Shown here: piece by piece, positions 15,247 through 28,713 of the stretch | How the letters are laid out: each line of letters starts with the position of its first letter | How positions within the stretch are numbered: position 1 is the stretch's first letter | Source of the DNA: Citrus sinensis | Taxonomy: Eukaryota > Streptophyta > Magnoliopsida > Sapindales > Rutaceae | Direction: 5' to 3' | Length of the DNA stretch: 64,000 nt | NCBI RefSeq assembly: GCF_022201045.2 | Contig: NC_068562.1 | Location: forward strand, 5,562,001 to 5,626,000 | Notes under the pieces: model-generated | Databases searched by the model: none | What the model saw: the letters and a program-made list of their open reading frames with translations, nothing else | Told to the model about the DNA's origin: nothing | Translations under genes and position numbers: made by a program

Positions 15247-16329
15247 CCTTTAATCATCCATCAAACACACCCTTTACATGTTCTCTTGGCTTTGGCTAAA
15301 TTTTCCGATTAACAAGGCTCTACGCATTCATTGTTGACCATTTGCTTTCTTCCTGAGCAAAACCAAAATTTGCTGGGGGGGGTGACAGAGATAAGTTAAA
15401 AAGAAAGAGTCCAGACAAGGCATAAGAGTTGCCATTGCCAGATTCCTCTTTTGAGTCTCTGAAAAATATGATGTTTACATCCAGTGGATGCAGCCTTTAC
15501 TGTGATTAAAACTTTAAAAGAAGAGTAAAATATTGTAATCTTGACTGATTAGCAACAGCTCAGCACGGTCAATTGGGTTTATTAAAATAAACCGCCATAA
15601 CCGGTTGTACAATCAAGGATCCCAATATCAGACAAATTACAGGCATATATACGGGCATCACATATATGAGACGAACCAGCACAGTTGACTGACATGTCAT
15701 TTTAAAATGTCTTAATCAACGAAAAAGTATCAGGAAATATGATTGTACTTGTACTTTATTTTTTACAGAGATTTTTTTATTAAAAAAGAGATTTAAAAAA
15801 TTTACAAATAATATATTAATATTCACGATCAAAATTGTTAAGGCTTTCCAAATAAAATATGTGATGATGATAATCTTTGATTTATATTACTGATAGGTGG
15901 TCTGGTGTCTCACCTCCTCTCACCATCTTGGTAGTTTTAAAATAAAATAATAAAAAAAAATGATGGTGACAGTCTAAATATTTTGATCTATAACAAGTTA
16001 GATTTATTTTTAAGTATTTAGAAATAAAAATTAACGTTCATAATGCATATGAAAGAATTCAATCTTCTTAACAAAAGGAGATTAAGTATACTAGAAATAG
16101 ATATTCATACTACAGTTGCATCATTCGGTAGCTTAATATGTAAAAATGCTAACTTTATTTTTAACACCGAGTAACAAAAAATAAATAAAATAAAAATTAA
16201 TGATGTCGTATTTGTACTTTGGAAGGGGGGGACCCAACAGGCAAGGTCACAGCCTTTGCAAAACTGACTTGGGTTGGTGCAGGAATCAGCAACTCATAAA
16301 TCATAATTCAGGGATGGTTGGTTATTGCA
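13627..16329. other. Intergenic DNA downstream of the cyclin
   Basis: Probable 3' UTR followed by spacer. Several A-runs occur, for example 13757-13774, 13858-13871 and 15214-15234. A palindromic acgacgtcgt lies at about 14142-14151. Pyrimidine-rich tracts occur near 14516-14560. No credible gene. Confidence 0.45.
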
Positions 16330-17410
16330 TGTTTATTTATGGAATTAGGAAATTAGAATTCGATTGAAAATGGAAATAATTGGTAGTATTTATTTGTTAA
16401 AATAAGAATCGAAATGAGAATGAAATATGAAGGGCTCACATATTTTTTGGATGAAGAAATGGAAACCTCAATCTTCCCATTTTACTCCACTAAAATTTCA
16501 TAATTCTTTGCCTTCTTTTTCTTCTTATTAACAATAATTATTTTGAATAATAATAATTATTAGCATCATAATTATTATAATAAATAATGACAATAATCAA
16601 CTAAGATTATTTTAATAACTTAAAACAATCTATTCCAATTCAAAGATGAAATAAACAAATTGTTCATTTTGATTTTGATTTCTACGGCTAAAGTGAATAA
16701 CTTATTTTGATTTCATGGTGCGTTTATTAATTGGTAATTGGAATGGACTCGAATAAGAATGGATTAGAATCAAAATGGGGAATGAGAATCATAATAAATT
16801 ATTTACTTTAACTATAAAAATGAGAGTAAAAATGAGTTGTATTGCTATTGATTTGTTTACTTTGTCTTAGAACCTGAATATATTGCTATAAATGACTAAA
16901 ATAATTTTAATTGATTATTTTTATTATTTATTATAATAATTGTGATTATTATTATTCAAAAAAATTATTGTTAACAACAACAACAACAACAACAACAACA
17001 TAAAAATGATGATAATGATTGTTGTTGTTGTTGTTGTTATCATTAATTAATAATAATATTATTATTTTTAAAAATCATTATCATAATTAATTAATAGTAG
17101 TACTAATTAAAATTAAAATTATTAATATTAACAATTACAAAATAACAATAATAGCAATAACAATAATTTAATTATATTTTAATTGAGGACAAAAATAAGA
17201 TTATGAGATTTGAGTGAAGGTAAAATTAAGAGTTCAAAGAATAGTAACTTAATTCCCATTTTTATTTCTTAATCTTAAAAACATATGGACCGGCTCTTGC
17301 ATAAGTCATTTCTATTCTCACTTTTATTTTAACAAATAAAATACCACCAATCATTTTTATTCCAAATTTTGAATCTATCCTATTCTATCGTATGATGATA
17401 AGAATGGAAA
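16330..17410. repeat. AT-rich inverted-repeat element(s), probably non-autonomous DNA transposon
   Basis: The segment at about 16376-16425 (attggtagtatttatttgtt...) is matched in reverse complement at about 17310-17355, with roughly 80 percent identity by eye over 45-50 bases. A third related segment (gtttattaattggtaattgg) begins at 16722, so two nested or adjacent copies are possible. The middle holds (AAC)n at 16973-17000 and (GTT)n at 17019-17039, which can fold on each other. No TSD was found. The limits are approximate. Confidence 0.45.
16973..17039. repeat. (AAC)n ... (GTT)n self-complementary microsatellite pair
   Basis: Nine AAC units are followed after 18 bases by seven GTT units, giving a potential hairpin. 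The tracts are the central part of the AT-rich inverted-repeat block. Confidence 0.85.
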
Positions 17411-18572
17411 AGGTGTCTGAGTGTCTTAAGTATGCTTACCGGAACCGAGAAATTGAACGTTTGACGGCAGATGAAATTGGTGTGACCAGAGTGTTTTTAA
17501 ACACAGACAGACCGACTCGATAACCAAGGAAAGGAAGCTTTTATAATTCTGAAGGTAAGTGGTGGAGAACATAGAATGGGAGATGGGGTAAAAGGGCAAT
17601 TGGTCAGAACCTGAGCACTTCCAGATAGATTCAGAATCCCCCTTTATTTGACTATTTCTTTTTAGACAATTACAAATTTGTTCGCCCCCCAACAAGTGCT
17701 GAAGTTACAGCTTCACACATGAAAAGGCCGAAAGGAAAGACTAAATGAGTAGGGTTTTCAGGATTTCAGGCACAGCATCTTATTATATATGCAAAGTCTG
17801 ATTTTACAACAGTATGATGACGAAAATTCACTGTTAAAGAGAGGCACATCTTTGACCAGTCATGGTCATTCAAGTTGAACTTGTAAGCTGTAAAATTGTA
17901 ATATTATCCGGTGACCCTAGTTTAACGAGCTCTTGTCATACTTATTCATGGCGTCATGTGCTCTGAAGCCGGTGAGGATTATTGTTGTCTCTCTCACTCA
18001 CAGTCATAGCCGACCAATGAGCATCTCTCAGCAATGCTCATACAAGACATGCCATTGTTTTAATTTAGAGAGTATGATAGTTACCAACTAGATGTGAAAA
18101 TTCATGAGTAATAAAGAACTCACATAACAGCAACATCATTCAAATACGAATTAACATTGATAAAATATTCTTACATTCAAGAATTGAGAATTCTCTATGT
18201 ATAAATCTTGCCACTCGCATAAACAAATGGCTTATTTCACAATGTCATGAACAGGTAAATAGGATTCTATGAATACAAACATGTTACATTAAACAATAGA
18301 AACCAGGCCCAAAATGCTTGGGTGATTTGTATAAAATTTAATTGGCTGAGGCACTCTCTGTTGAGAACCCCGGCCACAAATGCTATACACTTTAAAAATT
18401 AGTTCTCTAGTTTGGTGAAAATTTCATCCGCGGTATTATTTGTTTAACAGCCTAGCCTACAAGGAGAAAGCTAACTAGAAAGCTAAGGGCAAGCATAGCT
18501 TTCTGTTCCTCAGAAACTGTGTAACTTTGAAACTCACTGAACTATTTGGGATAATTTAGAAGGTTTTGATAA
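17411..18572. other. 3' flank of the phosphofructokinase gene
   Basis: Contains the probable 3' UTR of the minus-strand gene (just left of 18573) and spacer. No other coding frame is convincing. Confidence 0.4.
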
Positions 18573-21500
18573 TTAGATGAAGTCAGGCTGGCCCGTTGAT
18601 GTTAAGCAACGATGCCACATACGGCTGTTAGGATCCACTGCTCTAGGATAAGAAATGACTTCGGGAATGGGAAAGTAGGCATAGTGAGTGTTGCATAAGC
18701 CTACTGTAATGCCGCTAAATCCAGCAAATGCTCCATGAACCTGCCCAAATCGAATTATCTTAGGTACTTTTTGAAACAATTCTTGTCCTATTTGTTCTAC
18801 TATGTTTACTTATTTGAAAGAAAAGAAGAAGGGAAGGGAGGCAGACTCACAGCATTTTGTCCAAGAACAGTGCATAGGATTCCATCTGATGCATTTGCAC
18901 GGCATGCACGGATCATGTATGTGGGATCAATGTACTTCACATCGATGGGAACACCAATCTCCTTGAAATATTTCTTCGTCTGACAGAAACATAGTAAGTT
19001 ATTACCAATCACTCATCGGTTTATCTAAACTAAACGACTCTTTTAGTGTTCACTGATTCACTGAGTTGTCATCATCAGTTTATAAATTTTTTTCCTTCTT
19101 AAAAGAAAAACTAGAAAAAGCTAAACATCAACTCATGTCACTGCTCAAAGAAAACACTGACAATAAATTACTCAAAAGCACCTATGGCTAACGAAGAATC
19201 TTTTACTTTAACAGAAATAGGTAAAAATGAAAATGAAAATGAAATCACCAACCTCTTGTTGAATAAGTACACCAACATCTCCAAGTACTATGTTTCCAGA
19301 TGCATCTGTAGCATTAGTTTTCTTAATTAAACTCTGCATAAGAAAGATCACAAAGCACTTTAGCCCAAAGGATGAAGAAAGGCAATAAATAAAAAGTTTA
19401 TTAAAAACTGCTTTAAAAGAACTACTCATTTCAGAACTTTCACATTCAAAAAGAGAGACACAAAATATACTCTTACTACAAACTGAATCTAAATTGAATA
19501 AATCACTTCAACTCATTACCAGATAGCATGCAAAATTATTTGAAATACTCGCTGAAATGATTCTTATTGAGAGGTTCACTTGCATCCTAGATGTACAGGG
19601 GGAAAAAAAAACACTTGCTCTTAAAGAAAGACAGAACAAAATGCTGATAAATTGAAATATTAGATTCTAGGTTTAAGAAAGGCGTGCTGGAACCACTCAA
19701 GCAAAGGTGACTGTTGGATGAGAGGAACAAGGGTAGGCATGGAGGAGAAAACAGAGCAATTATAACACCAAAATAAGAAAACAAAACCTTTTTTTCTAAT
19801 CAGAGCAGTGTTTTGTATATACAAGGCCACTCATGCATAGGCTAAGACCTACTCATTAAATAAACAGCCCAATTATTCTGGCCTCTAATAATGGAACCAG
19901 GAGGTCAAGGGTGAGAATCTACCTCACCAACCTCAGCAGGGTATTGGTGTAATTTGAGGGGGGTGGGGATGAGATGGGTGCATGGCGACTGAAAAATAGG
20001 GGGAATATTTTCCAAACCAGAGTTCCTCTATAAACACATTGCATATAAAATTTTCTGCTTTAAAGTTCAACATTTCTTGCCAGATGTTAGCAGCATGTAG
20101 ACAATAAGTCTAGGATAGCTCGCCTACCAAATGTGGTTCTGTTATGTTTACAAAAAATGGTCCCTCTGCCAACAAAATGCCTAATCGAGACACTCGGAAA
20201 ACACAATCTGTATTAAAACAGAAAAAATTAAAAAAAAAATTGTGCACAAAGCGGCTTTCATCAGTTCTTAGCAACTGCTAGAGATACTTATCCATCTAAT
20301 GCAATGAACATGACTGGGGCTTTGATTGTAAAGAATTGGAATCATCATCAAACTGGAAAAAGATCCAATACATAGACTTAACTATCTAATTCTGATGTCA
20401 AAATATCATGTTAATAAGAGAAAAATCATACCTGCCCAGCTCCCTCAGCTACACAGACCACAGCTGATCCCTTTGTCTCAATTAAATATTTCAGATGTCT
20501 CAAAACACCATTAGGCCCGTGCAAATTGAAAGGACTCTTTAAAGTACAAATGTAGATCGCATTAGTGTAGCTCTCTTTCTTGCACACACAAATACACAAA
20601 CACAAATGGAAATTAGCACTAATACCTCTGGAATCAAACATATATCAATTTGTCCACTTGCCAGGGATGCATGCATGGCTATATATCCACTGCTCCGACC
20701 CATCAATTTCACAATTCCAATGCCATGATAAGCACTATGTGCCTACAATAATGTTAGAGGGGAAAGAAATGAACTTTGTACGCAAGTTTTTATACTAGGA
20801 AACAGATTAATCACACAAATCTTAGACAAAAATGAAAAACAATAAATGAGCATAATATGCTTACTGACAGCTATATGAATAGCATTTTAATTTGTACCTC
20901 AATGTAGGCAGAATTTATTGCTCGCTGTGCTTCTTCAACTGCAGTGTCAAAGCCGAAAGTTTTATCCATCAGCAAAATATCATTGTCGATGGTTTTTGGC
21001 ACACCAACTACAGCCACCTTCATCCTTCTTTTACGACACTATAGGAAAAATTTGAAGACTATGAACATATATTTTGAAAGAAGAGCATCAAAACAAGCAT
21101 GCATCAGTCATGGAGGCAATTTTAGAAAGTTGTCACTTGTGGAGATCCAGCATGAACCCTCTAACTGTCTAACTTGACCTATTATATAGCAGTATTTGAA
21201 TATCCAATTTCACATCAATATGTAAAATACAACACAATAAAAGGAATAACATGTAAATATCATCTACCCTGGAATCCACGACCTCCCCAAGTCCTATAGG
21301 AGACAAAAACTTTAAACACGACATCAGGCAAATTGAGAATAAATGAAAGGACAATTATTTACTAAAGTTCATAAATACTTTAGTCATCAGATTAAAATCA
21401 ACAAAAAATTGCATTATTAATCATAAGATATATTACAGTGTGACCTGTTAGCATGGGGTTTCATGTATAATAACCTCGTTATGTATTGCATTGGCTCCAG

Positions 21501-23873
21501 CGTGAGTACCATTTCCACCCAACACAAAAAGCATGTTAATTCCTCTTTCCTGACATAAAAAAAGTAAATAAAAGCATCAGGTCTCACAATGCCTGGTGTA
21601 ATCAAGCATTTCAGCTGTACAAATTCTGATAATAGAACTATGACAGAGTGAAAAGTATTGAAAAAAATATTGATAGCGCACCTCCATACTGTCAACAATT
21701 TCACTAACAGTGGGTGCACCACGTGAAACTCCTAATAAGCTTCCACCAGAAAGATGAATATTTTGAACCACTTTCCGTGACAGCTAATAATCAAAGTCAA
21801 GTCTAAACAAATTAATCTAGATACCAAAATTGTTCTTGCGAAGAAGAAATGCTTCTAGTGTTTGATATCAAGCATATAAGATAACAGAGCTCAGATACAT
21901 CAATTGAGTTTTTCAACAAACCAGTACATGAAAGAAAAAGGAAACGTACCGGCATTTCAGTCAATTCTTTGTCACAAAATCCACGATAACCAAATGGAAT
22001 CCCTACTATATTTTTTACACCATATATTTCAAGAGTAATGACAATCTGCAGAAAATTATCACCAATCAGGCATGCAGGATGAAATAAATCTCAAGACAGG
22101 GGAATACAAAATCTCTAATTTCATCCAGAGAACAGTCCAATTTTGTTTATAATGAAAACTATAAGGAGCTGACACTGACATGTCTGATCACATCATTGAG
22201 ACCAGGACATAGTCCACCACAAGTAACAATTGCTGCTTTTACTTCTTCCGGCTTGAAGTATATTTCCTCCCGAGGCCCAGCACGATGAACCCTAGGAAGA
22301 TTTTACAAATGCATTGTGTTAAGTTATTATTATGAAATTAAAAATTAACAGCAAAAACATAAAACACATAGAAGAATATGTGTAAAATAACTGACAATTC
22401 TGTAAATAGATAAAATGAGATTAGATCTAATATTTTGTCTTTCAGCATAACCAACAGCTAAAATGCCGATAATTATTGGAAATAAATATCCCACGTATGC
22501 TTAAAACACGTGGATATCGTTAAGGATCAAAATAAATCATTGAGAGGCAAACTTACCATTGTTCGACCCAAGTACAATCACGATCGATACACTCAGCACC
22601 AGCAGATGTGGGTGATGAGAAATTTATGACCTGAAAATGTTTCATTATTTCAAGAAAAATCAGTTACAACATTTCAAAGAACCAAATCATTTTTAGTCAA
22701 ATCTTCCACCAGAGCTTCAGAGATTTAACAATAGGCCTTTGTCAGAATTATTAACACCATAGCTTGCATGAATTTTCATCTTTCACACTTATTCTCTCCT
22801 TAATTTGTCTCATACTTCATCTTAAACTTTTACTGCAGTCGATAATGTATCAACTCTAACCATAGTTCCCAAGTTGCATATGGTCTGATTCATCATTGTA
22901 TCCAATAGTTTCCCCATCACTTAATAAAAAATATTAAGATAAAATTTCAAAGGTTCTAAAGAAGATTACTCAGGAAAGATATGGGATAGTCGTAAGCAGA
23001 GTACTGCAAAAACTTGTAATGAAGGGAGTTGTAACAATGAATTGCAACTATTAAAACATTGTTAAAGAATTGTTGGTGTTCGGAAGTAATAAATTCATGA
23101 TTCTAGCTTTTATGAACAGACAAGGAGCTCGAGCTCTACATCGGAAAATTTGGTTACATGACTGTGTGTTGTATCCTCACAAATTCTGAACATAAAACGA
23201 CAATTCACATAATAATATCCAAAAGTGATGAGAATACCACCAATGCAGCTCATTGTTTTTGTTGTTCCAAGTGGTAAAGTAGCAAATAGAAAGAATGTTG
23301 AATTTTATAAGCAACATTCAGAGCGTAAACAACTAACAAAAACACAAAATCAATGAAGAAACGAAATAACAATTAAGGCACAGACAGACCTTAAGAAGCA
23401 CTCTGTCATTATTGTTAATATACCCGTGCCACTTCTCATCAGAAGGGTAGCCATCCGCGAAATCTTCAGTCACGGGAGTCCTGCAACAGGAACTAAATTA
23501 AAAAACTAAACAAATGAAAGAATAAGTAAGATGATTAGCTCGAACAAGCTGAGGCTTAGACTGACCTCATCCTAAGACAAAAGGTGGAAGGAATAGGCGT
23601 GGCATCTCTGAAAATATCGGTGATGTGAGGAAGGCTAAAGCGCTTCTCGAAATCACTCTGGAATTTTGACTTCCAATCGGGGTCGTTGAAATCGAGGCCC
23701 GAAGCGCGAGCACTTTGACTAATCTCATCAGCAGCGCTCCTACAAATTCCACTCGGGTGATTCTTCTTCGATTGGACGAGCACGGAACTGAATCCATTCC
23801 AATTCCACCGAAGAGGACGCTTTGGGCGGAGAGGAGCGACCGTAGGACCGACCGTATGAGAGAGAGCTTCCAT
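18573..23873 (-). CDS. PFK5: ATP-dependent 6-phosphofructokinase, plastid-type (PFK5-like)
   Basis: Phosphorylates fructose 6-phosphate to fructose 1,6-bisphosphate, the committed step of glycolysis. Thirteen coding exons on the minus strand: 23873-23566, 23480-23390, 22630-22557, 22291-22180, 22045-21950, 21783-21682, 21549-21475, 21038-20898, 20742-20626, 20536-20432, 19333-19253, 18979-18851 and 18740-18573. They give 532 residues. Motifs in order are TCGGLCPG (181-188), GGNGTHAG (272-279), the catalytic PKTIDND (300-306) and MGRSSG (347-352). GGNG, where PPi-dependent enzymes have GGDD, indicates ATP use. The roughly 100-residue N-terminus is rich in Ser, Arg and Pro with few acidic residues at the start, consistent with a chloroplast transit peptide. 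The body closely resembles Arabidopsis PFK5. PFK4 is the alternative. Confidence 0.95.
19800..20430. other. Large intron of the phosphofructokinase gene
   Basis: Part of the roughly 1.1-kb intron between the exons at 20432-20536 and 19253-19333. It includes a G-rich stretch at about 19958-19980 and an A-run near 20227-20240. A small degenerate transposon insertion is possible, but none can be delimited. Confidence 0.3.
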
Positions 23874-26082
23874 CGAAGTAAAACGATCAGTTTTGGTTCG
23901 GACAATGTCACTCCGTCTCTGAATGAATGATCGAAGACAATCAATTAGTTTATTGTGTTTATTGTTGAGTGTTCAGTGAGCAGGGGGGTGGGTGGGTGAC
24001 ATTGGCAAACAAATTATACAAAGCGGACGGCTGCATTAAATGATTCACTGTACACTTCGACTGGTAAAACCGAGGAACTCTTTTTAACTTTTTCTTTTGG
24101 CCCTATGCTCGCAATTTGCAAGGAAGCGCACGTTTTATGTATGTGACTATAATAACCTTCTTTTGTACCCTAAATAACCAAAAACCCCTCCCACCCTTTC
24201 TTGGGATTTATTTTATTTATTTCCTTTTGTCAGTTTTTATTTCACATTTGGAATTCGTTGGTTTAGTGCGTGTTTGTGGATCAATTGCAGCCCCCTAATT
24301 ATCTTTGAATTGTTGAATTTTTTATTAAAAACATTTGATTTGAGTAGTTCTTCTAATATTATCGAGAATCCACTATAATCCCAAACATAAATTTATATTT
24401 AAATTCGATACCATATATATCAAAATAGAGTAAAAAAAAAGCCCTAGAAAATGATAGTAGAAAACTCATATTGGTATATAAATTTTAAAGTCATACACTT
24501 TTTTATGTTTTAAATTTTACTTACTAAACACATAATCTTATATCTTATTATTAATAAAATTTTAATGATTATAGGCGTAAAATGTATTTATGACCAATAG
24601 AACTACGCCCAAAAACATATATTTTATGAATAATCTCTTTAGAATGGAAATATTATTAAATAAATTAATGAAGAGGGAGAATACAATAAGCTCCTCAAAG
24701 GAGAAACTAAAGATGTACATACTCATCAATTATATAATAACATCATAAAACATAAAATATCTCATACACGGTGATCCTTATTATTACATATTTAGTTGAA
24801 GATGATATGAAGAAATGTTTATAATCATTGTTAGAACTTAGAAAAAAGAAATTTCCGTTGCTCTTGTGGCCATACAATTGTTGTAAAAATGCATTTTTGG
24901 GTGGTAATCGGGAAAAAAAAAATCCCCTTGAAAGAGATCTGATTTTTTGAAAACAGTTTAATAGACCCTTTTTATTCTCAATCATTTTCACTGAAATGAT
25001 CCTCTGTTTGCTAGCGGATAGTCGAACAAAAAGCAGCTGATATGAAAGTAAATAAAATCAGATAAAACAAGCATTATGTATTGGGTATCGTATTAAAAAA
25101 TCAGAAATTAATATCATGTCCCATTCTCAAATTGTGGGTCTCGAAAGAAGTTGTGACAACGCTATTTTATCCACTTCTCATCCTGATGTACGATGAATGC
25201 TGAATTCATAAACCTTCTCTGATTTTTCTTGGAAAGCTGTATACGGTTTTTGTAGTTTTTAGAAAGATTGGATTGATTGGACAAGTAACCATTGGCAAAG
25301 ATGGATTGACTAACAACCGCTACCGCGATTGATGAATGATATGATGCAATCCCTTTCACGAAAGTACTAAACAAATTAATAGCCCTCACTTTTCCTTGAT
25401 GGAACTCCTAAATTCCGTATTAAACAAATTGGTTCATGATTCTAGAAAGAAGATTATTATATCTTTGTCAGAGTAAGATCGATTTCGTCATGTGCTTTTA
25501 ATAATCGAATAACAAAATCTATTATCATCTCCATGTTTCGGGTCTGTTAGGTCCAATTAACAATAATGGTCCAAATGCTACAGTTCCGGAGGGTGCATTA
25601 AACTCAATGCATCGAATTGGCTTGGTTTAATAAAATTGAATTAAATCCCCAAGTAACATGATCAAGATTCAACAACAGAGCAAGTTGAATCTCATTAATA
25701 GTAAAGGGTAACTATCCCCTTCTCTTGAGACACATATATCAAACATGTGGGTACTGTGCCCAGTATTGATTGTGCTTTAAGGGCAACCCAAACCCTAAAA
25801 TTCCTTACAAGTAAAGGACTGTTTAATTTCGGAAATTATCCTTTGTATTATCTCAATACGAAATATAGCAATCTCAACCTCACCATAGAAGTATTTAGCG
25901 CCTAAATTTGAATTTTTCCAACTTATATAACGTCTTTAATATTTGTTTATCAAATAAAACATTCCACTTGATGTCCTCTTCAATCCAACTACGTATCAGG
26001 CCCCATCCTCGCCAGTCAAAATCGCTCTACTTGCATTTAAAAATTGGCTGCACGCAAGAAGAGTTAATTCATGAACTAGAAG
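23874..26082. other. Intergenic DNA between PFK and the unknown gene
   Basis: The first about 150 bases are the 5' leader and core promoter of the minus-strand PFK gene. The rest is AT-rich spacer. Short open frames (for example near 24743-24991 and 25162-25389) show no domain, no splice support and low-complexity composition. Confidence 0.45.
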
Positions 26083-26897
26083 ATGGACCAGCAATCCAAA
26101 TACAAAAAGGCTGATATTCTCGGTCCGTCTTTAATTTTCAGCAAATCACAGACTGCTTTACATGTACTTTGAGCTTTACTAATAATTTTCTATTCTTTTT
26201 GCAGACTTGTCTAGAGATTCTCGAGGCGATGATCAAAGGGTATAATTAATTCGGATCTTTTTGCTCTTTCTATGTGAATCAAAGATTAACGTTGGCTGCA
26301 GTAACGGTAATGTTGCTTATAAATTATATTTATGTATATATAAAACTGATAATGTTGGGGCAGGTTGATGTCAATGAAGGCATTTTGGGGACTGAAATGA
26401 AGAAAAAGCAAAACCCCGGGGGAAGCATTATGTCCGAGGAGGAGATAAAGATTCGTGGGGAGCTTGAGAAGGACATAGAAAGAGATTTGGAGGAGGAAAT
26501 TAAAGATGGAATCTACCATCTTGCTCTCAGATTGCACCGGTTTTATCAGCACCAAAAAGAAAGAAAAGCAGGAGAAACACTCATTGATAAAAGGAGCAAA
26601 GCACTTTCCGAAGTGAACATAAGCATAAAAATGGAAGGAGGAACTAAGATCGAAATAAAAGAGATCAAGAAAGAAGCTCAGCAGGGTCGGCCAAGGAGCT
26701 CTACCATATCGGAAAACGTTAAGGACGTGATGCCGGTTTCGCATAAGAAGAAGTTTGATTGGGCTAAGAGCTTACGATCGGGGATGAATTCTGAGGCCAA
26801 TGTTAACAAGAAGAGTGGAAGTGCGTCTGGCCAACGCAAGGGGAGTGCTGGTGTTGTTGATACCAAAGTGGCTGCAGAACTGGGATGGAAATGGTGA
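26083..26897 (+). CDS. Small charged protein of unknown function
   Basis: I do not recognise a named family. Proposed coding exons are 26083-26122, 26205-26239 and 26364-26897, with GT-AG junctions and frame kept, giving 202 residues starting MDQQSKYKKADIL. Residues about 50-93 form a highly charged, probably helical or coiled-coil segment (EEEIKIRGELEKDIERDLEE, then IKDGIYHLALRLHRFYQ). The middle is rich in Lys and Glu. The C-terminal third is basic and Ser/Gly-rich and ends GWKW. No signal peptide or membrane segment is seen. The last exon alone is open upstream, but only through a non-ATG start inside intron sequence. That is why I chose the spliced start at 26083, although the two small exons are less certain than exon 3. 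Location and role cannot be read from sequence; the basic tail could suit a nuclear or nucleic-acid-bound protein. Confidence 0.68.
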
Positions 26898-28613
26898 AAT
26901 TGGAGTATATATTCAATGGTGTGTACGTGAGTTTTGATTTTGTTGAATTGTGTTTGGAATCCTGCATATGATAGCTAACAAATAATAATAACAATAATGA
27001 CATAGCCAACTAGGTGTGTGTGTGTTAACAAATGATTATGAGACTATCTATATATGTGTGTGTTAACAAATGATTTGATTTTGGGATGATTAATTGTAAA
27101 GTGTTTGATTGTAATAAATAATTAAATGGCAATTGATTGTTTCTTGATATACATGATGAAAAATTTCTCCCATGGGCTGATTTTGGTTATTCGGTCCACT
27201 CGCCGATTAGGCAAGAGGCGTATAATTTCTTAGTATTATTAATATCAAAATGTCTTTCTCATTTTGATATGCATTTCTTAAATTTATTATTATTTTATTT
27301 CACCTCCTAAAATCCAGCAACATGTTTTATATATATATATATATATATATTAAAATTTTTCTAAACTTTCTCGTATTTTAAAATCTTAGAATATATATAG
27401 TCATTAACAAAAAATTATAATTATCGTGTTTGTGCAGTGTGGAATTGCATTTACACAAATTAAAGTATTGGTTTCAATTTCAACATAGGTATGATGTGAC
27501 TCGTTTGAGTGATACAAAGGCTTCTAAAATTAAAAAAAAATGAAAGTAGTGATTTCTTTAAAACACAACAACATAAGGAGCCGTAAATTTTGTGGTCCCG
27601 TAGAGCATCCCGTAACGTGAAAATTAGAATCACATCGAAAGCTCAATTGCACATTTAATTTAGACCGAGGATTGAACGGGGTGGGGACAATAATTCAAGG
27701 GCTCCAGTTGGTGTGCCATTGGCATTGAATCGTCACCATCCTTCGACTGTCTAAAAAGTATCTGGGAGTTGCAAAAGCCGCTGAGTGGTGATCGCGAGAG
27801 TACTTCATTTTTATTATATTTCTTAGATGTGTTTGTTTCTAAGTGACCCAATTTTGCTTTTGAAAAGTTGACAATCTAAACGAATCTTTGGCGGCCCCTT
27901 CTGGTCTAGCTGCTCTTGTGTTGTATCAAGCAGAGGCAGCAGCCAAATAAAAACAAATGTCCAGCAACTTTTTTTTCTTATTTTTATTTTTTAATTTCAT
28001 TTTCCTCTCGTTGTTTTAATGTCTGTTACTGTGTAGATATTATATCCGTGCCAGTGAAATGCCTCTAGTTATTATACTTGTTTGAAGAAAATGGTATTCT
28101 TACTAAAATAATTAATAAAATGATTAAAAATGCTTTTAGTTTCGAAAAGGTTTTCAATGATTTTATTCAATTAGTTTCAAATTCTAAGAGCTGAAAGGAT
28201 AGTTATAACCCAGGAATTAATTTGGCAAAACCTGGCTATGGATCAAGATTAATTAACCCGTAATTTAAAGAATATTAGTTTTCTTTATTCTAGTCCATGA
28301 TTTGGGTCGCTTGTTCTGATTCCTTGATGCCTGAATTTCTTTCATTTTATCACAATAGAGATGATTGCGGCAATCAGTAGTACCGGCAGATTTCATTTTA
28401 CGGTTCCTACTTATACAGGCTACAACATAAAACTCATACAAATTAAATTTGCAAAATCATCCACTTAAGCTACGCGGCATATATAATCACAAAACATCCA
28501 GAACGTTTCCTGAGATGTAAACATAGATGTCGTCCTAGTAATTTATATGAAAATGAACTAATTTCTGATTCTAATCATAAAGAAGAAACAAGTGGGTCAT
28601 ATAGCTAGCAGAG

Positions 28614-28615
28614 AT

Positions 28616-28709
<94 letters not shown>
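28614..28709. repeat. Compound (TA)n(GA)n microsatellite
   Basis: About 27 bases of alternating TA pass directly into about 69 bases of uninterrupted AG, one of the longest perfect simple repeats in the window. Confidence 0.97.

Positions 28710-28713
<4 letters not shown>

Noticed and set aside
26286-26744. 152-codon minus-strand frame opposite the unknown gene
   Set aside because: Shadow of the plus-strand exon; Phe/Tyr/Leu-rich product mirrors the Lys/Glu-rich sense strand.
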